From: Glandiceps talaboti
Lineage: Eukaryota > Hemichordata > Enteropneusta > Spengelidae
Assembly (NCBI RefSeq): GCF_964340395.1
Contig: NC_135566.1
Location: 190,501 to 254,500, forward strand
Direction: 5' to 3'
Length of the DNA stretch: 64,000 nucleotides
Shown here: positions 48,507 through 59,461 of the stretch, in pieces
How positions within the stretch are numbered: the stretch's first letter is position 1
Layout of the letters: every line of letters starts with the position of its first letter
Notes under the pieces: model-generated
Seen by the model: only the letters and a program-made list of their open reading frames with translations
The model's database searches: none
Told to the model about the DNA's origin: nothing
Translations under genes and position numbers: made by a program

Positions 48507-51500
48507 CTATGCTGTGTGGTTCATTGACTGCAAATAAAAAATATACAATTCCAATGATTAATATATAGTACCTCTACCTGTATTTCTTTGTTTTAAATAG
48601 GATTGTTGTACATGACAATAACCTGTTTTAAATAGGATAGTTGTACATGACAATAACCTATTGTAAATAGGATAGTTGTACATGACAATAACCTGTTTTA
48701 AATAGGATAGTTGTACATGACAATAACCTATTGTAAATGGGGTAGTTGTACATGACAATAACCTATTGTAAATAGGATAGTTGTACATGACAATAACCTG
48801 TTTTAAATAGGATAGTTGTACATGACAATAACCTATTGTAAATGGGATAGTTGTACATGACAATAACCTATTGTAAATAGGATAGTTGTACATGACAATA
48901 ACCTATTGTAAATAGGATAGTTGTACATGACAATAACCTGTTTTAAATAGAATAGTTGTACATGACAATAACCTATTGTAAATGGGATAGTTGTACATGA
49001 CAATAACCTATTGTAAATAGGATAGTTGTACATGACAATAACCTATTGTAAATAGGATAGGATGAATGCTGGTGCGCACCTTGACTAAAACAATTCACAA
49101 ACCTTGGTAAACAACTGTTCACCACACTTTTAAGTTTGGATATTTGTAAATAACCATAAATGAATACATATTAAGCTCTCATTCTGCACTCTGATGTCAT
49201 TTTCACTAAATTATGCAATAGTGGGATAACATACAACATGCAAGCAATGGGCACATTTAATAACATATAGTAAACATTCTATAACTTCACCATACCTCTT
49301 AAGGTTGGCAGATTACAGATTTTGACAAACTGTCTGATGTAGGTTTTAGTGTAAAATATTACTCATAACCCTTGACTTTGTAAAAAGAACTGATTATTGC
49401 TATGATTTACCGATTATGATAACGAATTATTTATTGCTATGATTTACCGATATGATGAATGCATTTAAGGACTCAACATACCTTGCTTGAACAGTATGGA
49501 GGTAATGTGGTTTGTTCAAGATTTCTCACCATTTCTCTTGATTCAGCCAATAATCTGTGAAGTTTACTGGTAGGTGAATTATCAGTTAGCTGGAACAAAT
49601 AACATACATATAGCACAATTACGACATCTCAATAAAAGCAATACACAACTAGAAAACTGATGGTTCACATATTACTTCAGACAGTTTTTCAATAACAAAA
49701 GAATAATTAAACCATCAATTTAATGAGCAACATTGTTGTAGACTGAATGATACATTGCTTACAAGTGTTAACTAGCTACAACTCTTAACTAGCACTTACA
49801 TGTAAAGTAACACCATTAGCTGTCCACTGCTAACTAGCATTAGCTGTGATATTCAGTAATTCATCAGGTATACCAGTGTTAACTAGCTACCACTGCTAAC
49901 TAGGAATTAAAACTTACATCATTAGCTGTGATATTCAGTAATTCATCAGGTATACCAGTGTTAACTAGCTACCACTGCTAACTAGGAATTAAAACTTACA
50001 TCATTAGCTGTGATATTCAGTAACTTGTCAGTTATACTAGTGTTAACTAGCTACCACTGCTAACTAGGAATTAAAACTTACATCATTAGCTGTGATATTC
50101 AGTAACTTGTCAGTTATACTAGTGTTAACTAGCTACCATTGCTAACTAGGAATTAAAACTTACATCATTAGATGTGATATTCAGTAACTTGTCAGTTACA
50201 CTAGTGTTAACTAGCTACCACTGCTAACTAGGAATTAAAACTTACATCATTAGGTGTGATATTCAGTAACTTGTCAGTTATACTAGTGTTAACTAGCTAC
50301 CACTGCTAACTAGGAATTAAAACTTACATCATTAGCTGTGATATTCAGTAATTCATCAGTACTACCACTGCTACCATCCTGTGCTGGTGGATCATGATCC
50401 ATACTAGTGTTAGAAGCATCAAATAATCTTCTACTAGGTGAGATGGATGTACCAGATGATTTAGGTGACATCTTGGTTACCTTGGGTGGTGAAATAGTCC
50501 TTGGGTATGATGTGATTGGTGAAAGACTATGACTGGAGGTCAAACTACGGTTCAGTTCATCACTGTCAATAAATAGCAACACCAAATATTTTGATAATGT
50601 AACATTATAATGTTATATGGTACATACTATTATATCATTTATGTTTGGATAAATAAATGCATTCTGTGATACTGAAGCAGACTTATATTGATAGATTATC
50701 ATTTAATGTTGATGACTTCCACTATATTTGTAATGTGTGGTTGCAATGATTTTCTCAATCTCTTTTACATATGTTAATTTTTGCTGCCAATAAATGCAGT
50801 AGTACTCTGACTTCAGAAGATTATCACCCTGTTATACTGAACAAAATTGAGTGACAACTGATCAAATGTACATGTATATCACATGTGGGAATCACTACAG
50901 GAATCACTCTAGGAATCACACTAGGAATCACTCTAGGAATCACTTCAGGAATCACTCTAGGAATCACTCTAGGAATCACTCTAGGAATCACTTCAGGAAT
51001 CACTCTAGGAATCACTCTAGGAATCACTCTAGGAATCACTCTAGGAATCACTACAGGAATCACTCTAGGAATCACTCTAGGAATCACTCTAGGAATCACT
51101 TCAGGAATCACTCTACGAATCACTCTACGAATCACTCTAGGAATCACTCTTCTTTATCAGGCTAACAACTATTCTAAACTTGTCTGTCTACACACTGGAT
51201 CTGTAACTTCGCTACATAAAATGAGAAAAATGGAATCACAGATCCGGTATGTAGATAGGCCACATAAAATGAGAGTAGTGGAATCACAGATCTAGTAGGT
51301 AGACTGGCTATCACACGTTATAAAACACTAAACAAAAATGCTGTAACTTACACTGTATCACTAAGCCTTGTCTCCTGTAATGCCATTAGTTCATCCTTAC
51401 TGTCCAGATTTAACTGTAGTAGTGCAATCTCCTTCTGTTGTCTCTCATACAACAATCGTAAGTTGTTGAGTTCTGCATCTACTCTCTCTTGCCGTGACCT

Positions 51501-54500
51501 CTGTAGTTCTAATAGTTGGTCTTTCCTTTTCTCCCTCTCACCTGTGTACAAAAATTATAATTCAATGTAGGTCTTTTTCAGTAGACTGAAACTTAACATA
51601 AAATATCTGGAGTCAACTTGAATTGGGTTCCTACAAATGTGCACTGACCTTGTACCTTGCTTGGACTAACTTTTCATTCTGTCATTCTACTTAAACATTG
51701 TGGGATGTTATTATTAGAATTCATTTGGTATCACTGAATATACATTGCACACTAGAGATTACTGTCATGGCAGTAATTAAGTACATCAAATGTGGTTTAC
51801 TGTCAAACTCACCTGCAATATGGAGTTCTTTCTTTAGAGACTGTATTTCTTCATGAGCTTTGCTGAGTTGTATGGCTTGTTCAGTATTGTTGCTGGTAGA
51901 TGAATTTAATTCACCTGAAAAGGAAAGCACAATAAGTTGTTTAAGATACAAAACTTTTGTGAGAGAGATATAATTTGGAATTTCTAAACTGAATCTCTGG
52001 AATCATCACATTGCTGTCACAATAGAGCTGGCAAAGCACACTGAACAAGGAAATTAGTTTACTTTTTGGCCTTTTGAACTAAAAGTCAAGATATTACGAT
52101 TTATTCAAAATTCTACAGCAAGTCTTGTGTCAAAAACTAAGGAATAAGATTATATTCAACCAGTACTGTCTAGGTTTGCATTGGCTTCTGATTTATAAGC
52201 AAAATGTTGAGGTTAACGTATGATATGGCGCAAGTTTACTTTAAAGAGTTTTTAAGATGTTTGTGCTCTTGGCCACACCCTTCATTCGACTGCTGAGGGT
52301 TCACTCAGTTTGCACCAGCCAATTGGTAATACCATGTTTTATAGGGATACGGATCTTTCACAATTTATGCTCCACAGTTGTGGAATAGGCTGCCACTAGA
52401 GCTCTGTTGTGCTAATAATTTAATTGTTTTTAAGTCAGAAAGTTCATATTGTGCAAAAGCAGCTGCTTGTATTTCAGCATGATGTTTTTTGTGATTTTTA
52501 GCATTTTAAAATTGTACTGTTCATTTTTTCCTCATATTTTTGGGTTCTGTTTTTTGGTGATTTTTAACTGTGCTCTTTTTTACTTCTGTTATACAGTGCT
52601 TTGAGATGTATTTTTTATACATGGAAAGTGTTTGTTAACACACAGACCCTACACCTCGTGTAGGGTTTCCCCATGTGTTAACAAATAAATATCATTATTA
52701 TTATTATTAAATCAATAATTGCCACAGAGGGCGCTATTCATAAAGTGTGTGTTCTGATTAGAAATTGAGTATTGCTTATGAGTTACCTCTGACTTTTTCC
52801 ACTTCAGATTTAGCATCTGCATGTCTTTGTTTCCAGTCTGAAATCTCTTTTTTACCATCAAGTTCAACCTGTCTCACTTCCTGAAAGGAAATAGAAACAG
52901 TACATTTCATAAACTAACTAATACATACAATGAATATCACAAGAGGTGTATGGAAGCAACTGTTTCACTTTCGAAAAGGGTTTCTGTATACCTGTTCTAA
53001 AGTGTACATGCATAGCAATAAATATAATTACAAATGCCGAAACTACTAATATTCTGACAAAGTGAAATGGGAGCTTATATTAACACCACAGTAAGATATA
53101 ACTTAACAGTCACTCTTAGAGTTGGTAACTGTGACATCACAGTAAGATATAACTTAACAGTCACTCTTAGAGTTAGTAACTGTGACATCACAGTAAGATA
53201 TAACTTAACAGACACTCTTAGAGTTGGTAACTGTGACATCACAGTATGATATAACTTAACAGTCACTCTTAGAGTTGGTAACTGTGACATCACAGTAAGA
53301 TATAACTTAACAGTCACTCTTAGAGTTGGTAACTATGACATCACAGTAAGATATAACTTAACAGTCACTCTTAGAGTTGGTAACTGTGACATCAGATTTA
53401 ACTTAACAAACAGTTACACTGAATAATGTCCTTTACTTATGACGTTTTACCTAGAAGATTTTCCTGAACTCAAATCAAAATTTCTGTCCCAAGCTTTTTT
53501 CACAATGTATTTTATGTAACAGTCCTCATCAGTTTCCATGGCAACACACTACTTACCTTATATGCTGCATCAAGTCTCTTGATCTTAGTTGTGGTATCCA
53601 CTATATGCCTTGTTGCCTCTACCAGATCTTTATCCTACGTAGAAAATGACAAAGTAAAATTTGTTAAAAACTTTTTCAAATAGTTTTCAAATAATTCTTT
53701 CAAATTCTATCAAAGGACTTTCGAATTTCTCTAACAATTTTTTTCCATAGAACTGTAACATTGTTACAATGTAGCTACACTTGACTTTGAGAATTACACT
53801 ACAGATATTCAACATGAACAGAAATTTATTTTCCCTTCAAAAAAAAGTTAGATTGACCAACTTGACATAATGGTTGAGACTGTTAACTTTACAGATCAGA
53901 AGGGTTTGAATGTTACCTTGAGTTTTAACATAGTTATCAGCTCCTGTTCTCTAGCTTCTTGTTGCCCTAATTGAGAAGAAAGTTCTCGGATTGTTGAATT
54001 CAAAGACCTGTTTCTCTCCTGTATAAGTAGAATAAGTGTAATATGTTACCATCATTGGTCACAGTTTTCATCAAAGAATACAACAGTAATTTTTCAAATC
54101 AAAGAGTCTACAAAAGTGTGGCACTGAATTTCAAAGGTACAATACTCAAATTCAACTGTACCAACAATCTTGTTTTTGTCATATATATACGTTGCTATGG
54201 AATCTGATCATTCTTTTTCACCACTGTCTTGACATAAAAGTATGGGCAATTTCTCTTAATTACTGTAAATGATGCTCAAGTAAGTTAGCTTCCAGCAGAT
54301 AAATATCACAAGCTTTCAATGTCTTGGAGAACAATTACACTTCATACAACTAAGAAATGACTCACCTCTACATCTTGTAGATGCATACATGAAGAACTGG
54401 CTTTCTCTGATAACTGTTCTAGTTGCTTCTGTGTGGATTCTAAGGCACATGTCTTCGACTGTTCTTGTGTTTCAATCACTTTGAGGCTACCAGTTAACTG

Positions 54501-56291
54501 TTTAATTTGATCATTCTTACCATGTAATTCAGCTGTAAATTGAACAAGATCATATTTATAAATGTATATTGTATATAACTCATTTCTGTATCCATAATAA
54601 AAGGCAATGAAATTCAAATAAGTCCTTATTCTAAAACATTATTGTCAATGTCATTCAAACCTGATCCAAAGATAATCAAAAGAATGCGGAATACAAACAA
54701 AGAGGGGCTACTACGTCTATTTCATTACGGTCACTGGATATCATTATTTCTATGTATTATTATTCCAATATACACTTTTGGGTCCCCATTTCAACAATGA
54801 TGGTATTTCCTCATTGCACCAATGATGGTATGTCCTCATTGCACCAATGATGGTATGTCCTCATTGCACCAATGATGGTATGTCCTCATTGCACCAATGA
54901 TGGTATGTCCTCATTGCACCAATGATGGTATGTCCTCATTGCACCAATGATGGTATGTCCTCATTGCACCAATGATGGTATGTCCTCATTGCACCAATGA
55001 TGGTCCCCATTTCAACAATGATGGTATGTCCTAAATAACTTCAACAATGACGGTCCTCATTTCAACAATGATAGTATACCCTTATTTCACCGATGATGGT
55101 CCTCATTTCAACAATGATGGTATGTATTAAATTTCAACAATGATGGTATGTATTAAATTTCAACAATGATGGTATGCCCCTATTTCACCTATTATGGTCC
55201 TCATTTTAACAATGAAATCTTAGTTGTCGATATGCATTCTTTAGTTTGTTTGTTTGGTTGGTTGGTTGGTTGTTTGTTTGTTTGTTTGTTTGTGTGTTTG
55301 TTTGTTGAGAATTGTCACAATTAGATTTGTATGATTTCCCCCGTCTATGACCTGTATTTTCTTTGCACTACACCATACCATGATGAAAACTGACCTTCAT
55401 ATCTTGAACATTTTTGTTCCAATATTAATACTCTTTGCCTGTCTTCATCCCAGGCTAATAATTGTTTATGGTGTGCATGTACCATATCATTCAGTTCTCT
55501 ATCTCTGTCTTGTAATTCTCCTATCAACAACTGTAGTTCTCTTCTTTGTTTCTGAATTGTAGCCGCCTCTAATTCAGACATGTAGTTCTGCCAAAAAAAA
55601 ATACAAATAAATGATTTCAATTAATTTCAACTACTAGTACGATGACTTTCAATTTAAAACTAAACATTTCTCTCAGTTTTGTCAAAGCTGTTCCAAATCC
55701 ATTTGAAATATTAATATAGGAATGCCAAAAATAGTTATATTTACGAAAAAATAGCACCACTGGCATGGTAGCAGAACTGTACGGTTTTTAAAAATGTGTA
55801 ATACCCACAATCACATGCTGGTCCATGCTAGGTGTAGGTGTTCATTTGCTGAATGATTATCCAGTTGCCTATCTAGCCCTGTTGTTATATTTGCAATATA
55901 TGCGATCATTTGACTGATGCTATGGGCTTGGTCTCATTGCTAGGTATATTGTATACATTTTTTGAATGTTTATTCACTTGTCTAGTAATCCCTGTTGTTA
56001 TTTTTGCAATATATGTGTGATCATTTGGCTGTTGCTATGGGTGTGGTCTTGTTGCTAGGCATATTTGCATACTTTTTGAATGTTTGTTCACTTATCTAAG
56101 ATCCCCTGTTATCTTTGTGAAACACACCACTGTTTGGCTGTTGCTAAGGGCGTTGTCATGATTGCTAGAGATATTTGCATACATTTTTTGAATGGTTACT
56201 CACTTGCCTACCAGATGACATTATCTGACCAAAATACTCTGGCATTTGGTTGCTGCTAAGGCCGTGATCATGGTTTCTAGGGCCAATTGTG

Positions 56292-56371
<80 letters not shown>

Positions 56372-58301
56372 CACCATACCTATAGCACTACCAAACCTTA
56401 TCACATATCACTTCAGTTGTGCTAAAAATGACATGTCACCATAGTTGTATCTTCATTCTTTCCCTATACCAAGTGACAAAATGGGGTTGAAAATATTTGT
56501 ATTATTGATAGACTGGATGGATTACTTACTTGTCTAGGTGGTGAGCTATGGTATACTCTGGTAGGACTCTCTGCTGACCTTCCTCTAGTAGGACTAACTC
56601 CAGTCCTATGTGATAATGCACTATTAGTGGTATGTCTGACTGGACTAGGTGTGGTATGGTATCCACGACGACTGACTCCTGGTGATGCAGGATGCATACT
56701 AACTACAGGTGATGAATATGATGTCATTGTTTGTATTGATGTTGTAGTACTGATCAGTGTTGGTGACAGATGTTTTGGTGTACTGGTTTTTGGATCATGT
56801 GCTGGACTACTACAACTGCTGCCTGTAATAGAAAACATTAAAAGATGTACATGTAGTTACTGGCTTAGAAAACTCCCTAACCCTAACCTTAACCCTAACT
56901 ACATGTATATATGTACTGTTGAAACATTACTAAATATGTAAATTTGTTTTGGATGATAATTCAAAAAAGACAAGAATTCTAACTTTTCTGTTCATCATTG
57001 CCTGTCATAGAGATTAGAATATTGAAAATACATTAACTGCACTTCATAACAAAACACTTCAGGTATTAAAAGATGAAGAAGCCAAGTTATATGTCACATA
57101 GACATCTATGAAAACAACGGTTTAAATAAAAGTATATTATTATGCCACATAGACATCTATGAAAGCAATGGTGTAAAAGCTTTGAAACATATTATAGTAT
57201 ATTATGCCACATAGACATCTATGAAAACAATGGTGTAAAAGCTCTGAAACATACTATAGTATATTATGCCACATAGACATCTATGAAAGCAATGGTGTAA
57301 AAGCTCTGAAACATACTACAGTATATTATGCCACATAGACATCTATGAAAACAATGGTGTAAAAGCTCATACAGTATATACATACATGGGAAACAAGAAA
57401 TGCACATAAAATATTGAAATCATAGTATTTTGGTTACCAGTGTATCCAACAACAAAGAGAAACAGAGAAACAATGCACTTGTATATACCTGGGGATGTGA
57501 GTTGATATTCTACTACAGGGACATTTGACTGTTTTCGTTCATACATATTTAGGAGAGGCGATACTGATCATGAAATTTTTGTTACATATTAAGTAACACT
57601 AGATAAACCAAACTATCAATTTATCATTCTTACAATTAACAATATCTTAAAATATGTACCATTTTAATATCTGTTTCATCATTTCCCACATTGCTTTTTG
57701 TTTGTTTGCTTCTTTACCACAATATTTTCTTTACTTTGTTAATATATACATGTACATGTACACTACACATGAATTTTGTTTACTATGAACATTGAAAGCA
57801 AGTGTACCTGTGCAGCTTACACTCGTGCTTGCAGTGTTTTCTGCTGCACTTTCACGGGCACAGAGAAAACTGCAAGCACTCATGCAAATACCCTATGCCA
57901 CACTTGCCCTCACATGTCATAGGGTTCTATCATATTCCTAATGTCATCAAATATTATTATCCATTATATAAGTAAATTGTTTATTTACTTATTTATAAAT
58001 TCTGTATCGCATGAAACACAAATAATTAAATTCCTTGTAGATAAATCTGCATTGTCATTCACTACTTATAATCTGTGAGAAATCACTACAATGTTGTCTT
58101 CCATAACCCATCTCTGTTCACAATAACTGAAACACATAATATACAAGTCAAAAGATTGAACCCAGCCTCCATTTATACTATACCTTTGTTAACCATACAT
58201 GTACAACCCGGAAGAACTGGATATTTACGAGGTGAATGCACAACTCTTTGCCTCGTGTTACTTTCAGCAGCTCTAAATCTATACACTGCAGTACCACTCA
58301 T
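48507..58301 (-). CDS. CCDC62: CCDC62, coiled-coil domain-containing protein 62 (13 coding exons)
   Basis: Exons, 5' to 3' on the minus strand: 58184-58301, 57489-57563, 56530-56822, 55395-55587, 54366-54532, 53917-54018, 53557-53634, 52787-52880, 51813-51914, 51352-51541, 50328-50562, 49482-49589, 48507-48527. All phases agree; total 591 residues (human about 680). Residues 163-470 are coiled coil and match human CCDC62: KQRRELQLLIGELQDRD, LNDMV, DEDRQRVLILEQKCSRYE, REKRKDQLLELQRSRQERV. Exon 12 has the conserved C-terminal block SPTSKLHRLLAESREMV, with an LXXLL motif (LHRLL) at the place where vertebrate CCDC62 has one; the human protein was described as an oestrogen-receptor coactivator and is abundant in testis. 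The first 162 residues are Ser/Pro/Thr-rich, longer than the human N-terminus. The small exons 1, 2 and 13 are the least certain. In vertebrates the protein acts in nucleus, cytoplasm and developing sperm; the role here is inferred. Confidence 0.88.
48590..49062. repeat. 35-bp minisatellite in the last CCDC62 intron
   Basis: About 13 copies of ATAGTTGTACATGACAATAA plus CCTATTGTAAATAGG; a CCTGTTTTAAATAGG variant recurs in non-adjacent copies. It lies 60 bp from the final exon. Confidence 0.95.
49850..50345. repeat. about 83-bp tandem repeat that includes the 3' end and splice donor of CCDC62 exon 11
   Basis: Each of six units contains, on the plus strand, AAAACTTACATCATTAGCTG and TGATATTCAGTAA. 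The minus complement is the last 22 coding bases of exon 11 plus its GTAAGTTTT donor. Only the unit joined to the exon at 50328 continues into the full exon; the five downstream copies are decoys. The remainder of the unit is CTAGCTACCACTGCTAACTA. Confidence 0.92.
50888..51150. repeat. 12-bp tandem repeat (AGGAATCACTCT)
   Basis: About 22 copies with occasional CTTC or CTAC in place of CTCT. Open frames of Ile/Thr/Leu/Gly, Asn/His/Ser/Arg and Arg/Val/Ile/Pro are read-through. In the CCDC62 intron between exons 10 and 11. Confidence 0.96.
52150..52712 (+). pseudogene. CR1/L2-type LINE 3' end relic
   Basis: Plus-strand frames, shifted relative to each other, give LHWLLI, then FTQFAPAN, then IYAPQLWNRLPLELC and FKSESSY. 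This is the usual RT C-terminal order LHWLP...FAVP...APQLWNSLP...FK. After it come TGCTTTGAGATGTATTTTTT, a CTACACCTCGTGTAGGG hairpin, AATAAATATCATT and a short ATT-repeat tail, as in CR1/L2-like 3' ends. It sits antisense in a CCDC62 intron. Confidence 0.75.
53080..53400. repeat. 51-bp minisatellite
   Basis: Six copies of TAAGATATAACTTAACAGTC, ACTCTTAGAGTTGGTAACTG and TGACATCACAG. In the CCDC62 intron between exons 7 and 8. Confidence 0.95.
54781..55200. repeat. 25-bp minisatellite with diverged flank
   Basis: Nine near-identical copies of TGATGGTATGTCCTCATTGC plus ACCAA up to about 55005, then degenerate copies (TTTCAACAATGATGGTATG) to 55200. In the CCDC62 intron between exons 4 and 5. Confidence 0.94.
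55246..55310. repeat. (GTTT/GGTT)n microsatellite
   Basis: TTTGTTTG and GGTTGGTTGG tetranucleotide runs in the intron downstream of CCDC62 exon 4. Confidence 0.9.
55755..56435. mobile_element. dispersed TIR element with internal tandem units and CA microsatellite, copy B
   Basis: Left end GGTAGCAGAACTGTACGG (about 55768); right end CTTCAGTTGTGCTAAAAATG (about 56410) in inverse orientation. The interior has four to five degenerate units of about 110-120 bp containing CCCTGTTGTTATATTTGCAA, TATGTGATCATTTGGC, TGTTGCTATGGGTGTGGTC and GCATATTTGCATAC, then (CA)n at 56293-56369, then ACCTCACCATACCTATAGCA. It is the fullest copy in the window, between CCDC62 exons 3 and 4. Confidence 0.65.
56871..56901. 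repeat. short interstitial telomere-like repeat
   Basis: CTCCCTAACCCTAACC followed by TTAACCCTAACT: about four CCCTAA-type units, one altered, just 5' (transcript sense) of CCDC62 exon 3. Confidence 0.7.
57075..57375. repeat. about 62-bp tandem repeat, five copies
   Basis: Units contain GCCACATAGACATCTATGAA, AACAATGGTGTAAAAGCTC and TGAAACATACTATAGTATAT. In the intron between CCDC62 exons 2 and 3. Confidence 0.93.
57795..57935. mobile_element. diverged relative of the 5609-5789 foldback element
   Basis: ACTCGTGCTTGCAGTGTTTT at about 57822 is followed by AACTGCAAGCACTCATGCAA at about 57868 and, at the right end, CATAGGGTTCTATCAT. This is the same inner inverted core and the same right-end motif as the complete copy; the left end has decayed. 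Confidence 0.6.
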
Positions 58302-58636
58302 GATTTTACAGAAATCCTAGCAGTATTTTTAGAAGAAATTATCTGGCCAATGTCTCTAACAGCAGCAAAAACCAGAATTACACATATGAGTAGCTAGATA
58401 CAAATGGTCCTTTGTCTAATAGTAATATGTTATTTTTATTTGATTAAAAATACCAGCGCATGTGATGTGACTGTATTACAATACAAGTAATTTGTATATG
58501 AATCAAAAATATGAATAGATAACAATTAATTAATGAAGTTGATAAAATGTATTGTACAAACCAGCATATTGAGTGAAGCACAGCTGTCAACTAGGAGTGA
58601 AAGTGAGGCTATATAAACCAATTATACATGTATTCA
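58302..58636 (-). promoter_or_regulatory. CCDC62 5' flank
   Basis: AT-rich sequence directly upstream of the proposed ATG at 58301. No CpG enrichment, TATA box or initiator could be singled out. A further non-coding 5' exon may lie beyond. Confidence 0.25.
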
Positions 58637-59095
58637 AAATCAGCTGTGATGAATGATATATGTTGGTATATTCATCATATACTACATACAGTATACAATG
58701 TACATTTGTATATCATAGTAAAATCAGCTGTGATGAATGATATATGTTTGGTATATTCATCATATACTACATACAGTATACAATGTACATTTGTATATCA
58801 TAGTAAAATCAGCTGTGATGAATGATATATGTTGGTATATTCATCATATACTACATACAGTATACAATGTACATTTGTATATCATAGTAAAATCAGCTGT
58901 GATGAATGATATATGTTTGGTATATTCATCATATACTACATACAGTATACAATGTACATTTGTATATCATAGTAAAATCAGCTGTGATGATTGATATATG
59001 TTGGTATATTCATCATATACTACATACATTATACAATGTACATTTGTATATCATAGTAAAATCAGCTGTGATGATTGGTATATGTTGGTATATTT
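58637..59095. repeat. 84-85 bp minisatellite
   Basis: Five and a half copies of AAATCAGCTGTGATGAATGA, TATATGTTGGTATATTCATC, ATATACTACATACAGTATAC, AATGTACATTTGTATATCAT. TGTTTGG and TGTTGG variants alternate between adjacent units, suggesting duplication of a dimer. Confidence 0.95.
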
Positions 59096-59379
59096 AATTT
59101 CTGAATATCACAGTGCATATGAGCATATTGAAAGTGTAGTAGTGTTGGAAAAGTTCAGTTTTGTTCAGTAGTAAACTATGCATTCAATTCAATTTGATCT
59201 AAATATAATTTGATTACATATGATTTTCTTTGACTTGAATTGATCTGACTTCTTTTTTGTTCGTTTTTCATCAACTGTTGATAAATTCAAGAAGGACATC
59301 AAGCAAAACATATCTGTTTGCGAGAGCTTTCTCTAACTTTTTACATTGATTTACTATTGTTCCTGTCCAGCACCATAGA

Positions 59380-59461
59380 ACATTACGTTGTGTATTGGAT
59401 TTTGGCGCTATACAAATTGTTCTGATTGATCGATTAATTGATTGATTGATTAATTAATTGA
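59380..59461 (+). mobile_element. retrotransposon 3' tail
   Basis: TTTTGGCGCTATACAAATTG followed by TCTGATTGATCGATTAATTG and more TTGATTGA repeats. This is the typical 3' end of LINE or SINE copies in invertebrates; the body upstream is too decayed to classify. Confidence 0.5.

Noticed and set aside
56627-56941. 104-codon plus-strand ORF
   Set aside because: Antisense shadow of CCDC62 exon 3.
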